DNA of 64,000 nucleotides from an uncultured Oceanospirillaceae bacterium (GCA_937138495.1 CAKZPE010000009.1:1-64000), one strand, 5' to 3'; positions 1 to 8,879 are shown, counted from the stretch's first letter. The notes: generated from the letters alone by a model not told the origin. Translations and numbers: made by a program.

Positions 1-287
1 GACTTTTTATAAAAATTATCTTCGTAATATATGCCTTTGATTGCCAGGCGGCGCTCAAGAAAGCGATTGTAGTATTTCCAGAGTAAAAATGCGGGCGTCA
101 TGCTGATCATGATGCCAACCATGAGGGCTGAGCCGGTATATTCTTCGTCAACCAGGCTGGTTGCCCATTCCAGAAAACCGGATGCATCAATGATCAGGTA
201 GTATACGCCGAGGCCGCCCAGGCCCAGAGCTACGCCGATATGGTGCAGCAGTTTCTGTCGCTTTTCAGGTTTTGAAGCTTGTGTCAT
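1..287 (-). CDS. Small membrane protein of unknown function (C-terminus cut by window edge)
   Basis: The minus strand is open from an ATG at 285-287 to the window edge, giving 95 residues starting MTQASKPEKRQKLLHHIG. Two hydrophobic stretches are visible, near residues 15-28 and 53-70, separated by an acidic loop, and are followed by a basic segment (KYYNRFLERR). This suggests a two-pass inner-membrane protein. I do not recognise the family. It begins 11 nt after the stop of the Tus-like gene on the same strand, so it is probably the third gene of that transcription unit. The 3' end is missing, so total length and any cytoplasmic domain are unknown. Confidence 0.6.
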   Translation of the reverse strand, partial: MTQASKPEKRQKLLHHIGVALGLGGLGVYYLIIDASGFLEWATSLVDEEYTGSALMVGIMISMTPAFLLWKYYNRFLERRLAIKGIYYEDNFYKK

Positions 288-298
288 GGTGTGCCGAA

Positions 299-1144
299 TC
301 AGTTAATGTACTTATGGACACGCAGGCTGGGTAAGAACGGCACAGGATCAATTCTCAGATCGCTGCGCAGGTTACGGCTGCGTTGTTCAGGAGGGGATGA
401 TAGCGGCTGGTTATGCTCGGGTAAAGTTTCACCGGGTTGCAGACGAATCAGCATCGGTAAAGACACATTCTGAGCCTTGCGGAGCAACCTGTCATCCTGT
501 TTCCAGAGCAGGTTGGCGCGCATGACCGGTACCTGTGACTGAAGTTGTGCCAGCATATCGCCAGGCATCAGCCGGCCCAGTGCATCAATTTGCATCTGAA
601 TGTGTGTCTGGGTGGTATCCATTTTTTGCAGGCGTTGCAGAGCTTGTTCCGGAGTGAGCTGTTTAATGCTCCTGCCGCTGGTATACCAGCTGAAGCCTAT
701 TTTCACCGGTCGACTTTCGATGACCGGAATCTGTCTGTAGCACTGGCGCAAATGAATTCTTGAATAGCCGTGGTGTTGCAGGGTTTCTGCCAGCAGGGAT
801 TCGCGGCGGGTGATCTGGTTTTGTAAGTCACTGTCCTGGCTGAGTCGGTAGTGAGTGGCCAGAGTCTGAAAGCACTGTTTTGCGGTGTTTACCCTGTGTG
901 CGGCTGTTATCAGAGTCTCGTCAGCGCCGATCAGGCCATGCTGAGTGCGGGTGACTCTGCCGTCCTGGCCGTCTCTGTACCAGATATCGTTAAACAGGGC
1001 TGCGCATTGCGGTAAATCACAAATATCTTCGTCAGGTAGCCAGTATGGAAGATTGCTTTGGCAGAGTTGAGCGGAAAAGTCATTCAGACGCCGGAGTAGG
1101 GTGTCCAGCGCGTCTATTAATTCGTGGGCGGGAGTCTGAAGCAT
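299..1144 (-). CDS. tus: Tus-like DNA replication terminus site-binding protein
   Basis: This 281-aa protein resembles the E. coli replication fork-trap protein Tus (309 aa) along most of its length, by reading against the remembered Tus sequence. The N-terminal helix ELIDALDTLLRRL matches DLVDRLNTTFRQM. The central block around residues 131-174 (HLRQCYRQIPV, then IGFSWYTSGRSIKQLTPEQAL) matches the NAYRTLTV / FGWANKHIIKNLHRDEVL region. A later block (PVMRANLLWKQDDRLL, then VSLPMLIRL) matches the VQPIARVWYKGDQ / TPLIALI region. The C-terminus FLPSLRVHKYIN matches IPRLHLYVAD. A histidine near residue 124 may correspond to E. coli His144 of the Ter lock. Tus binds Ter sites and stops DnaB in one direction. 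The start codon overlaps the stop of the PilZ gene by one base (TGATG), which implies translational coupling. Tus is best known from Enterobacterales, so its presence here is notable. No convincing Ter site was seen in the window. Confidence 0.82.
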   Translation of the reverse strand: MLQTPAHELIDALDTLLRRLNDFSAQLCQSNLPYWLPDEDICDLPQCAALFNDIWYRDGQDGRVTRTQHGLIGADETLITAAHRVNTAKQCFQTLATHYRLSQDSDLQNQITRRESLLAETLQHHGYSRIHLRQCYRQIPVIESRPVKIGFSWYTSGRSIKQLTPEQALQRLQKMDTTQTHIQMQIDALGRLMPGDMLAQLQSQVPVMRANLLWKQDDRLLRKAQNVSLPMLIRLQPGETLPEHNQPLSSPPEQRSRNLRSDLRIDPVPFLPSLRVHKYIN

Positions 1145-1725
1145 CAGTCCAGATCAATGTTGCCCTGCAGCTGCAGTTCTTTAGATTGCAGTGCAATGAT
1201 ATGGCGTGCAATGATCATGCGGCTACTTTCCGGCATGCGGCAAAACTGAATGCCGACATTGCTGTTGCCTGAGTCATCTTCAGCGGCGGTTGAGTACAGT
1301 ACTTTTCCGTACAGAAGTAAACCGATGCAGGCTTCCTGAAAGACCAGTTTAAGGGCCAGATATTCGCCGCTGCTGACCTGGCGCTGGGTATCAAAGCTCA
1401 GGCCGCCTTCACTCAGATTTATTTCCTGAGTTTGTATGTCGTCAAATTCGATACCGTGACTGGCAATGGTTTTTGCGATTGCATCGATCTTATTGGTGGT
1501 GACTTCAAGAAAAGTCCCCATGGTCGGATCTCTTTGAGCAATTTTACGCAACAAATGGGTCGTATCGGTGTCAAGTTCCTGTAGCTGACTTAACAGAGTA
1601 AAGAAAGGCGAGACCTTGAACTGGGTAGGTGAAGAACTGGCCTGCATATCCTGTTCGCTGATAACTTGAAAATCCAGGGATACGTTCTCGCTGATGCGAT
1701 AGTACTCACGGCGTTCGGAATTCAA
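1144..1725 (-). CDS. PilZ-domain (c-di-GMP binding) protein
   Basis: This 193-aa protein opens with ERREYYRI, which fits the RxxxR arginine motif of PilZ domains. It also carries INLSEGGLSF near residue 107, which fits the second (D/N)xSxxG motif. Together these make the c-di-GMP pocket. An interposed helical segment (about residues 40-95) separates the two motifs, as in the YcgR-like / PA2989-type PilZ proteins. It is divergent from lolC, which is the same arrangement as in Pseudomonas. Its TGA overlaps the ATG of the Tus-like gene. Effector and cellular target are unknown. The intergenic region to lolC (1726-1821) must hold both divergent promoters. Confidence 0.8.
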   Translation of the reverse strand: MNSERREYYRISENVSLDFQVISEQDMQASSSPTQFKVSPFFTLLSQLQELDTDTTHLLRKIAQRDPTMGTFLEVTTNKIDAIAKTIASHGIEFDDIQTQEINLSEGGLSFDTQRQVSSGEYLALKLVFQEACIGLLLYGKVLYSTAAEDDSGNSNVGIQFCRMPESSRMIIARHIIALQSKELQLQGNIDLD

Positions 1726-1821
1726 AGCATGCTCCTGAGCAAGTTAAGACAAGTTTGAGTATAGCGAATATTATTCTGATTTTGTTAGAGAATTTTACGA
1801 GTCTATGATTTAATCCGAGCC

Positions 1822-3066
1822 ATGTTTAGACCATTTTCTATTTATGTAGGTTTGCGTTACACCGCAGCCAAACGCAGCAATCATTTTATTTCCTTCATTT
1901 CACTGGTTTCAATGCTCGGACTGACACTGGGTGTCGCGGCGCTGATCCTTGTTTTGTCGGTGATGAATGGTTTTGACCGTGAACTTAAAGGCCGTATTTT
2001 AGGGATGGTGCCTCATGCCACTATCACTGATTATGGCCAGCCACTGCTCGACTGGGAAACACTGGCCAGTCAGGTTGAGCAGGAGCCGGATGTGAAGGGA
2101 ACAGCACCCTTTATTCAGGCGCAGGGAATGCTGACGAACCGCGGCGTTGTCCGCGGCGTTCTGATCAACGGTATTGATCCGGAGCTGGAACAGAAAGTTT
2201 CTATCATTGATGATCATATGAAAGCCGGCAGTCTCGATGCTTTGCAGTCTCGCAAATATGGCATTGTGCTGGGTGCATTGCTGGCCCGTTCGATGGGCGC
2301 ATCCATTGGCGATAAAGTTACCCTCGTTTTGCCTGAAGCATCGATCAGTGTGGCGGGTGTTGTTCCACGGTTAAAGCGCTTTGAGGTGGTTGGGCTGTTT
2401 GAAGTGGGTGCGGAGCTGGATGCCAGTCTGGCGTATATCCATATTGATGATGCCGCACGCATCAAACGCATTGCTGAAGGTGTTGATGGGCTGCGCTTGG
2501 AGTTTACAGATCTTTTTGATGCGCCGCGCAGGATGACGCAAATTGTATCTGCAACCGGTAACTATTACCGTGCCAGTGACTGGACCCGGACACATGGGAA
2601 CCTGTTTCAGGCGATCCAGCTGGAAAAGCGTATGATCGGGTTGCTGCTATTCCTGATTGTATTTGTTGCAGCTTTTAACATCGTATCCACGCTGGTGATG
2701 GTAGTGACAGATAAAAAAGCGGACATTGCTATCTTGCGTACCCTTGGTGCAACCCCCGGAAGAATTATGCGAATCTTTATGGTGCAGGGTACCGTCATCG
2801 GCGTCATTGGTACGCTGTTGGGGACAGGGCTTGGGGTTCTGTTAGCGCTGACAGTGACGGATCTGGTTGCCTGGGTTGAACAAACCTTTGGAATCCAGTT
2901 CCTCAGTGCCGATGTGTATTTTATCAGTTATCTGCCATCACAATTACAAATGGGTGATGTGGGTGTCATTGTGGCAACCGCTTTATCTATCAGCTTCCTG
3001 GCAACTCTGTATCCGGCATACCGGGCTTCTAAAACTCAACCTGCGGAGGCGTTGCGTTATGAATAA
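1822..3066 (+). CDS. lolC: Lipoprotein-releasing ABC transporter permease, LolC/LolE family
   Basis: This 414-aa inner-membrane subunit of the Lol exporter releases outer-membrane-destined lipoproteins to LolA. A first membrane segment (about residues 25-48) ends in the family signature VMNGFDRELK. A large periplasmic domain follows, then three C-terminal membrane segments (about 272-295, 317-345 and 374-397). The C-terminus overlaps lolD by eight bases, implying coupling. A possible promoter is TTGTTA (1782-1787), 16 nt, TATGAT (1804-1809), which would leave a very short leader. No second permease gene (lolE) follows lolD here, although lolC-lolD-lolE is the usual order in relatives. The subunit could therefore work as a homodimer (LolF type), or lolE may lie elsewhere. 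Confidence 0.92.
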   Translation: MFRPFSIYVGLRYTAAKRSNHFISFISLVSMLGLTLGVAALILVLSVMNGFDRELKGRILGMVPHATITDYGQPLLDWETLASQVEQEPDVKGTAPFIQAQGMLTNRGVVRGVLINGIDPELEQKVSIIDDHMKAGSLDALQSRKYGIVLGALLARSMGASIGDKVTLVLPEASISVAGVVPRLKRFEVVGLFEVGAELDASLAYIHIDDAARIKRIAEGVDGLRLEFTDLFDAPRRMTQIVSATGNYYRASDWTRTHGNLFQAIQLEKRMIGLLLFLIVFVAAFNIVSTLVMVVTDKKADIAILRTLGATPGRIMRIFMVQGTVIGVIGTLLGTGLGVLLALTVTDLVAWVEQTFGIQFLSADVYFISYLPSQLQMGDVGVIVATALSISFLATLYPAYRASKTQPAEALRYE

Positions 3067-3751
3067 TCCGGCGGATCTGGTACTGCAGTGTGTATCGGTT
3101 AAGAAAGTCTACGGTGACGGTGATGCACAGGTAGAGGTTCTTAAAGATGTGAATCTGGATGTTGCCAAAGGTGAACAGCTGGCCATTATCGGAACCTCCG
3201 GGTCCGGTAAAAGTACCTTGCTGAATTTATTGGGGGGGCTGGATGTACCGACCTCCGGTGAAGTGAAGGTCGCGAATAAGCCTCTGTACCTGATCAACGA
3301 AAAGCAGCGGGCGGAATTACGTAATAATGCACTGGGATTTGTTTATCAGTTTCATCATTTGCTGCCTGAGTTTAATGCGTTGGAGAATGTGGCTATGCCA
3401 CTGCTGATTCGCGGTGAACCGATCAGCAGTATTAAATCTAAAGCCAGAGAGTTGCTGGTCGCTGTCGGGCTTGAGCACCGGATCGGGCATAAGCCGTCAA
3501 TGCTCAGTGGCGGTGAACGACAGCGGGTGGCAATTGCCCGGGCATTGGTCGCGAATCCGGCCTGTGTGCTGATGGATGAGCCCACCGGTAACCTTGACCG
3601 GAATACTGCTGAAGATATTCAGGCGTTGATGCAGCGACTCAATGAGGAGCTGGAAACTTCATTTGTGGTTGTGACTCATGATCCGCAACTGGCCCATAAA
3701 CAGGGTAGAGTACTGGAATTGAGGGATGGCTGCTTACAGCCTGTATCATAA
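3059..3751 (+). CDS. lolD: Lipoprotein-releasing ABC transporter ATP-binding protein LolD
   Basis: This 230-aa ABC ATPase powers lipoprotein release by LolC/E. Walker A is GTSGSGKST, the Q-loop follows as FVYQFHHLLPEF (the LLPEF element is typical of LolD), the signature is LSGGERQRVAIARAL, and Walker B is VLMDEPTGNLD, followed by an H-loop in VVVTHD. I chose the internal ATG at 3059 because it gives the family length of about 230 aa. The longer open frame from 2867 would add 64 residues read inside lolC. The start lies inside the end of lolC (ATGAATAA), which suggests translational coupling. A strong terminator follows immediately. Confidence 0.95.
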   Translation: MNNPADLVLQCVSVKKVYGDGDAQVEVLKDVNLDVAKGEQLAIIGTSGSGKSTLLNLLGGLDVPTSGEVKVANKPLYLINEKQRAELRNNALGFVYQFHHLLPEFNALENVAMPLLIRGEPISSIKSKARELLVAVGLEHRIGHKPSMLSGGERQRVAIARALVANPACVLMDEPTGNLDRNTAEDIQALMQRLNEELETSFVVVTHDPQLAHKQGRVLELRDGCLQPVS

Positions 3752-3782
3752 AAAAAGCCGCGATGTTCGCGGCTTTTTTTTT
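3751..3782. terminator. Bidirectional intrinsic terminator between lolD and the DUF2062 gene
   Basis: A perfect stem GCCGCGA / TCGCGGC with loop TGT is flanked by a run of A on the left and a run of T on the right. It lies between convergent genes, so it can end transcription from both sides. Confidence 0.9.
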
Positions 3783-3798
3783 ATAAGGGCTTTTTGTA

Positions 3799-4365
3799 TC
3801 AGAGCTTTTTATTTTTACTGCTGTTTTTGCGCCGGTGTTTCCAGCTATGATTTACCTGCCATACCCAGAAGGCCTGCATCAGGAAATAGCCGAGAATGCC
3901 GGCTACAATGCCGCAAATAACGGAGCCAAGAAGCAGAGGCTGCCAGATATGGTTTAATCCGCTGGAGAGCCAGTCTATGCTGAGTTCAAATTCCATCGCC
4001 TGTGCCGGTAAATCCATCAGCCAGACGCCCACCAGATAAGCGAAGTAAAAGATTGGTGGCATGGTGATGGGATTAGTGATCCATACCAGTCCCACCGAAA
4101 TTGGCAGGTTGCTGCGTACGAAAAGCGCAATGACTGCGGCAACCAGCATTTGCGCCGGGATGGGTAAAAATGCACAGAAAAGCCCAACCATAAACGCCCG
4201 GCATACAGATTTACGGGTCAGGTGCCACAGGTTAGGGTCATGTATATACCCGCCCAGCCAGCTAAGGTGCCGGTTTTCTTTGAGCTTTGCCTCATCAGGC
4301 ATGTATTTGCGAATCAGTTTGCGCGGCATTCGTGACGCACTTATATTATCGAATGGGAGCGTCAT
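3799..4365 (-). CDS. DUF2062 family inner-membrane protein
   Basis: This 188-aa protein carries the DUF2062 hallmarks: HDPNLWHLTRKSVCRAFMVGLFCAF, then a conserved WITNPIT(M/L)PP loop, with hydrophobic segments near residues 58-82, 88-112 and 145-170. Function is unknown; relatives are often annotated as membrane or flagellar-associated ATP-binding proteins without proof. Two starts are possible. The ATG at 4365 has a GGGAG about 9 nt upstream. The ATG at 4329 would give the MPRK... start usual for the family, but with a poor ribosome site. It sits between lolD and comEC, as in Pseudomonas. Confidence 0.8.
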   Translation of the reverse strand: MTLPFDNISASRMPRKLIRKYMPDEAKLKENRHLSWLGGYIHDPNLWHLTRKSVCRAFMVGLFCAFLPIPAQMLVAAVIALFVRSNLPISVGLVWITNPITMPPIFYFAYLVGVWLMDLPAQAMEFELSIDWLSSGLNHIWQPLLLGSVICGIVAGILGYFLMQAFWVWQVNHSWKHRRKNSSKNKKL

Positions 4366-4396
4366 TATGCCTACTCCCGTAGCTTAAGCCAACTGT

Positions 4397-6737
4397 GTGA
4401 GATCAAGGATGATCGCTTTTTGTATTGCTGTAGTTTTGAGTAGCTATTCTTTTCTGCCGGCAGCTGGCTGGTTCTGGCCTGTGGCTGCACTTATCAGCCC
4501 TTTTTTTCCTGTGGGCCGTCGCTTTGGTATTTTCAGCTTTTGTCTGGGAATGGCATATGTATTTCTGTGGGGGCAGTGGCAGCTCAGTCATCGTCTGCCT
4601 TTAGCTGACAGTCCATATGATGTAGTCATCACGGGTGTGGTTGTTGGATTACCGGATGAGTTTCCCGACCGGGTACGATTCGAATTGCTACCTGATCAGC
4701 AGGTCTTTTTAACAACAAACAGGCTCAGAAACGTGCGGCTGACCTGGTACAGACACTCTCAGCCGGTTATTCCCGGGCAGCGCTGGCAATTCTCCGTGCG
4801 CCTGAAAACACCCCGAAGTCTTATCAATCCGGCAGGATTTGATTTTGCTGCATGGCATTTGTCCTCAGGGATTGATGCCCGCGGGTATGTAAGATCCGAT
4901 GCAAAACCTGAATTGTTGGGAAATGATGTCGCCGGCTTTGTATGGCTGGACCGGCAGAGATACTATCTTAGCCACTGGCTGAGCGAAATTGATTTTGAGC
5001 AGCAGTCGCTTGCCACCTTGCAGGCATTATTACTGGGGGATAAACGGTTTCTCTCAGACACGCAGTGGCAGTTGATGCAGGATACGGGCACAGTACATCT
5101 TGTCGTGATCAGCGGGCTACATATAGGGATTGTTACTCTGTTGGGGTATTGGTTAGCCGCATTTTTTCAGTTGCCTCTGGTCATGTGTCGGGTGCAGGTC
5201 GCGGATCTGAGACGCTGGCGAATCATCATTGCGCTATTGTAGCGCGGCTACTTATGCCTTGTTTGCCGGCTTTACTGTGCCGACTCAGCGGGCCCTGATT
5301 ATGGCGGCTGCGGTTCTGGTACCGCCTTTACTGGGGATGTCGTTATCGGTTTGGCAGCGTTGGTGGCTTGCGGTTGTACTGGTACTGCTTGTTCAGCCAC
5401 TGAGTCCTTTGCAGGCCGGGTTCTGGCTGTCGTTTTTTGCCGTAGCTGTTCTGCTTATGGCTGTGTCGACTTCATCCTCCCAGGGGGTAGGAGGTAGGTT
5501 AAAGCGTATTTTCATTGCTCAGTTAGCCATCTTTATTGGTCTGTTTCCTGTCTTGCTGGTTTTTACCGGGAATATCTCCCTTGTTTCACCTTTAGTTAAT
5601 ATGCTGGCCATTCCGTATATCAGCTTTATTGTTTTGCCTGCAATGGTGCTGTTAATGCCGTTGATCGCGTTGGGGATTACAGATATTCCGATACTCTTGA
5701 CGGACAGTATGCTGGCGTTGTTCTGGAATGGTCTCGTCTGGACGTCACAAGTGCTGAGTCAGTCCGGAACCTTTGGGACGATTGAAGATAAAATTGCGGC
5801 GAGTGTCACGTTTGAGGCTGAGTATCTGTTGTTGGCGGGTGTGGGTATTGTTTTGATGCTCCTGCCCAAAGTTTCACCGTTCAGACCGGTTGGCGGACTG
5901 CTCTGTCTGCCGTTATTGTTTGGTGGTGATGTGTTGTCGCGTGAGGCGTATAAAGTATGGGTGCTGGATGTCGGGCAGGGATTGTCTGTGCTGGTCAGAA
6001 CTGCCAATCATGCTTTGATGTTTGACACTGCTGCCAGCTATCCCGGCGGCAGTGTGGCAAGCAGCTTTATCATTCCGTCAGCCAATCGTTTAGGTGTGCA
6101 TTCTCTGGACTGGCTGGTCGTGAGCCATGGTGATAATGACCATTCCGGGGGATTTACCGATATTGTCAGGGCGTTTAAGCCGAATGATATTTTCTTTGGG
6201 AGTCGCCAGTGGCGAAATAAGCAGAAAGATGTTCCAGGAAGGGTGCGTGCCTGTGGTGATATTCCGGACTGGCAGGTGGACGGCGTAACATTCAGGTTCA
6301 TTCAGCCGGATAAAGTAGGGGCCGGCAATGAGAATAATAAGTCCTGTGTGCTGGTGATCGAAAATAAGGAGTGTCGGTTGGTTTTGCCGGGTGATGCTGA
6401 GGCGGTGGTAGAGAAAAAGATAGTCAGAGAGCATGAGCTGACGACGGATAGATATACCTGGCTGGTGGCGGGCCATCATGGCAGCAAAACGTCATCCAGT
6501 AACGAATGGCTGGACGGGGTACAGCCCGGCCTGGTGATTTTTAGCAGTGGTTATAAAAACCGCTACGGGCACCCTGCGAAGCAGGTGTTACAGCGGTTGG
6601 AGATGCGCTCACTTCCCTGGCTGGATACGGGGCTTCACGGTGCCGTTGTCTTGTCCGCAGAAGGCGGTGGTTGTGAGGCGACAGCGTTGCGTCAGGTTAA
6701 GTGGCGATATTGGTTAGCGGATTCTATTCGCCAATGA
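4397..6737 (+). pseudogene. comEC: comEC/rec2 DNA-uptake channel gene split by a single-base frameshift
   Basis: Two overlapping frames together encode one complete ComEC. Positions 4397-5242 give 281 aa with an N-terminal hydrophobic region, an OB-fold-like DUF4131 segment (FDFAAWHLSSGIDARGYV) and the start of the competence domain (VHLVVISGLHIGI). Positions 5229-6737 continue with FAGFTVPTQRALIM, further membrane helices, and a C-terminal metallo-beta-lactamase-like domain (GQGLSVLV, SHGDNDHSGG, GHHGSKTSS). The join falls at about 5229-5242. Frame 1 reads ...IIALL then TAG, while the +1 frame reads SAATYALFAG, exactly the expected continuation. One extra base (for example the T at 5240) explains the break. 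No other stop interrupts either half, so the mutation is recent or is a sequencing error. ComEC moves single-stranded DNA across the inner membrane in natural transformation. The first start (GTG 4397, or ATG 4409) lacks a clear ribosome site. Confidence 0.88.
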
Positions 6738-6817
6738 GTGGCTATGTTACAGTAGCGCAGCTTTATCTTAGCGGTTTGGTTTTAGCGGCGTATCTGCATG
6801 TATCTGGGAGGCAGTGA

Positions 6818-7438
6818 GTGTTTGAATTACTTCAGTCCGGTGGTTGGTTAATGATCCCGATTATCGGTTGTTCTGTGATAGCCCTGGCAATTTGTCTTGA
6901 GCGTTTATGGGTACTGCAAAAAGACCGGGTAGCACCGGCCAATCTGTTGGCACGGGTGTGGGAACTGGCACGTAAAAAAGAACTGGGTGCTGAGCAACTG
7001 AATCAGATTCGCAATGAAAGTGCGCTGGGTAAAATTATTGTAGCCGGCCTGAACAGTTCTTCTCATGGCCGGGAGATTATGAAAGAAAGTATTCAGGAAG
7101 CTGCCAGCCATGTTGTCCATGAGCTGGAACGTTTTTTAAGTGCCCTGGGCACCATTGCATCTATTGCGCCTTTGCTGGGGTTACTGGGTACTGTTATTGG
7201 CATGATTAAGGTGTTCTCTGAAATCATGCTGCAGGGAACCGGTAATGCCAACGTGCTTGCTGGCGGGATTTCTGAAGCGCTGATTACCACCGCAGCAGGT
7301 CTGGCCGTGGCTATTCCGGCGCTGATGTTTCATCGCTACTTCCAGCGTAAAGTTGATACCTTGCTGGTGGAAATGGAGCAGGAAGCCATTAAGCTGGTTG
7401 AAATTGTGCACGGCGACCGTGCCGTTGATTACGAATAA
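6818..7438 (+). CDS. exbB: MotA/TolQ/ExbB family proton channel protein
   Basis: This 206-aa protein has the ExbB/TolQ layout: one N-terminal membrane segment (about residues 11-28), a cytoplasmic loop, then two more helices (about 107-130 and 152-172) with the conserved APLLGLLGTVIGMI motif and ITTAAGLAVAIPAL. It forms a proton-driven motor with the next gene. GTG is the start, with GGGAGG at 6806-6811. It stands between comEC and lpxK with exbD 9 nt downstream, as in Pseudomonas (the PA2983-type exbB). No tonB is present, so the partner it energises is unknown. Confidence 0.9.
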   Translation: MFELLQSGGWLMIPIIGCSVIALAICLERLWVLQKDRVAPANLLARVWELARKKELGAEQLNQIRNESALGKIIVAGLNSSSHGREIMKESIQEAASHVVHELERFLSALGTIASIAPLLGLLGTVIGMIKVFSEIMLQGTGNANVLAGGISEALITTAAGLAVAIPALMFHRYFQRKVDTLLVEMEQEAIKLVEIVHGDRAVDYE

Positions 7439-7447
7439 GGTTGCTCC

Positions 7448-7870
7448 GTGAAGTTTAGACGTAACCGCCCGGCTGATGTGGATGTCAATCTGACACCCTT
7501 GATTGATGTGGTTTTTTTACTGCTGATCTTCTTTATGGTCACGACTACTTTTACCAAAGAAACGCATCTGGCGGTTGAGTTACCGGAAGCGGATGGGCTG
7601 GTGGCTGAAGCGCCAGCGGATATTCTGGAAGTGGTCGTTAATGAGGCTGGCAGTTTCAGTGTAAACGGGCTGGCCCTGATTAATAATCAGGCTGATACGC
7701 TGCGCCGGGCATTGCTGAAAGCCGCCGGGGATAATCGAGGTTTGCCCTTTGTGGTTACTGCTGATGCGAATACGCCTCATCAGTCAGTGGTGACGGTGAT
7801 GGATGTTGCCGGAAAAATGGGATTTTCGAGCCTGAGCATTACCACTCAAAAACCGCAGGCGGAGCAATAG
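7448..7870 (+). CDS. exbD: ExbD/TolR family biopolymer transport protein
   Basis: This 140-aa protein has a short basic N-terminus and a single membrane helix (about residues 17-37) containing TPLIDVVFLLLIFFMV. Asp20 corresponds to the essential proton-carrying aspartate of ExbD/TolR. A periplasmic domain follows, with the FVVTADANTPHQSVV block. The start is GTG. The gene follows exbB by 9 nt, and the lpxK start lies one base after its stop, so exbB-exbD-lpxK are almost certainly cotranscribed. Confidence 0.9.
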   Translation: MKFRRNRPADVDVNLTPLIDVVFLLLIFFMVTTTFTKETHLAVELPEADGLVAEAPADILEVVVNEAGSFSVNGLALINNQADTLRRALLKAAGDNRGLPFVVTADANTPHQSVVTVMDVAGKMGFSSLSITTQKPQAEQ

Positions 7871-7871
7871 G

Positions 7872-8879
7872 TTGGCGCTGGAACAGGCCTGGTATAAAAA
7901 CTCTGTGTGGCTGAAAGCGCTGCGACCGCTGTCGGCATTGTTTACTGCGCTGGCCAGACGGCGACGGAATCAGTATCTGAGTGGTAACAAGCCTGTCTGG
8001 CAGGCGCCGGTACCGGTCATTGTTGTCGGCAATATTTCGGTAGGCGGGACGGGGAAATCTCCGTTGGTAATCTGGCTGGTTAACCGATTGCGTCAGCAGG
8101 GATTTAAGCCCGGTGTTGTTAGTCGGGGTTATGGTGCAAAACCCACTTCATTTCCTTTCAGTGTGACCCCGGATACCTTACCTTCTGAAGGTGGTGATGA
8201 ACCGGTCATGATTGCCCGGCGCACATCGGTACCGCTGGTGATTGACCCGGACCGTCCGGCGGCGGCCAGATACCTTCTTGAAAACTTCGACTGCAATATT
8301 ATTATCAGCGATGACGGTATGCAGCATTATGCACTGGGCCGTGATATTGAAATTGCTGTTGTTGACGGGCAGCGGGGCTTTGGTAACGGACGCTGTTTAC
8401 CTGAAGGGCCGTTGAGAGAGCCGTCAGAGCGCCTGTTCAGTGTGGATTTTGTAGTTGTGAACGGTAAAGCTGAACAAACCCCGGGATACGGTTATACAGA
8501 AATGCATTTAATACCGGGTGAGCTCTTACCGGTGAGTGCTGACAGTAATCTGAATACTGTTTCGGAGAATCAGTTTTCCTCAAACCATGCCAAGGTGCAC
8601 GGTGTGGCAGCCATCGGCAACCCGGAGCGCTTTTTCCGTGTGCTTGAAAGTCAGGGGATGGGGGTCGAGCGACATGCATTTTCTGATCATCACGCCTATA
8701 CAATGGATGATTTTTCATTTGCGGACGGGGAAAGCATTATCATGACCGAGAAAGACGCTGTAAAATGTGCCCATCTACCACTTAAAAATGCCTGGTATCT
8801 GCCTGTAGATGCTCAGCTTGAAGAAGTATTTGCTGAGCGGTTGGCAGAATGTCTGCAGGCATTAACATCTGATAAATAA
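7872..8879 (+). CDS. lpxK: Tetraacyldisaccharide 4'-kinase LpxK
   Basis: This 335-aa protein phosphorylates the 4'-position of tetraacyldisaccharide 1-phosphate to make lipid IVA at the inner membrane. It has the LpxK N-terminal amphipathic helix (YKNSVWLKALRPLSALFTALARRRR), the variant P-loop GNISVGGTGKSPLV at about residues 53-66, and the IISDDGMQHYAL motif. The start is TTG at 7872, with GGAG at 7861, one base after the exbD stop. No msbA precedes it, unlike in E. coli. The neighbour order is that of Pseudomonas. Confidence 0.95.
   Translation: MALEQAWYKNSVWLKALRPLSALFTALARRRRNQYLSGNKPVWQAPVPVIVVGNISVGGTGKSPLVIWLVNRLRQQGFKPGVVSRGYGAKPTSFPFSVTPDTLPSEGGDEPVMIARRTSVPLVIDPDRPAAARYLLENFDCNIIISDDGMQHYALGRDIEIAVVDGQRGFGNGRCLPEGPLREPSERLFSVDFVVVNGKAEQTPGYGYTEMHLIPGELLPVSADSNLNTVSENQFSSNHAKVHGVAAIGNPERFFRVLESQGMGVERHAFSDHHAYTMDDFSFADGESIIMTEKDAVKCAHLPLKNAWYLPVDAQLEEVFAERLAECLQALTSDK

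Noticed and set aside
5229..5298. Programmed +1 frameshift in comEC
   Set aside because: The site is not a known slippery sequence and has no stimulatory Shine-Dalgarno or stem-loop visible, so mutation or a sequencing error is the simpler explanation.
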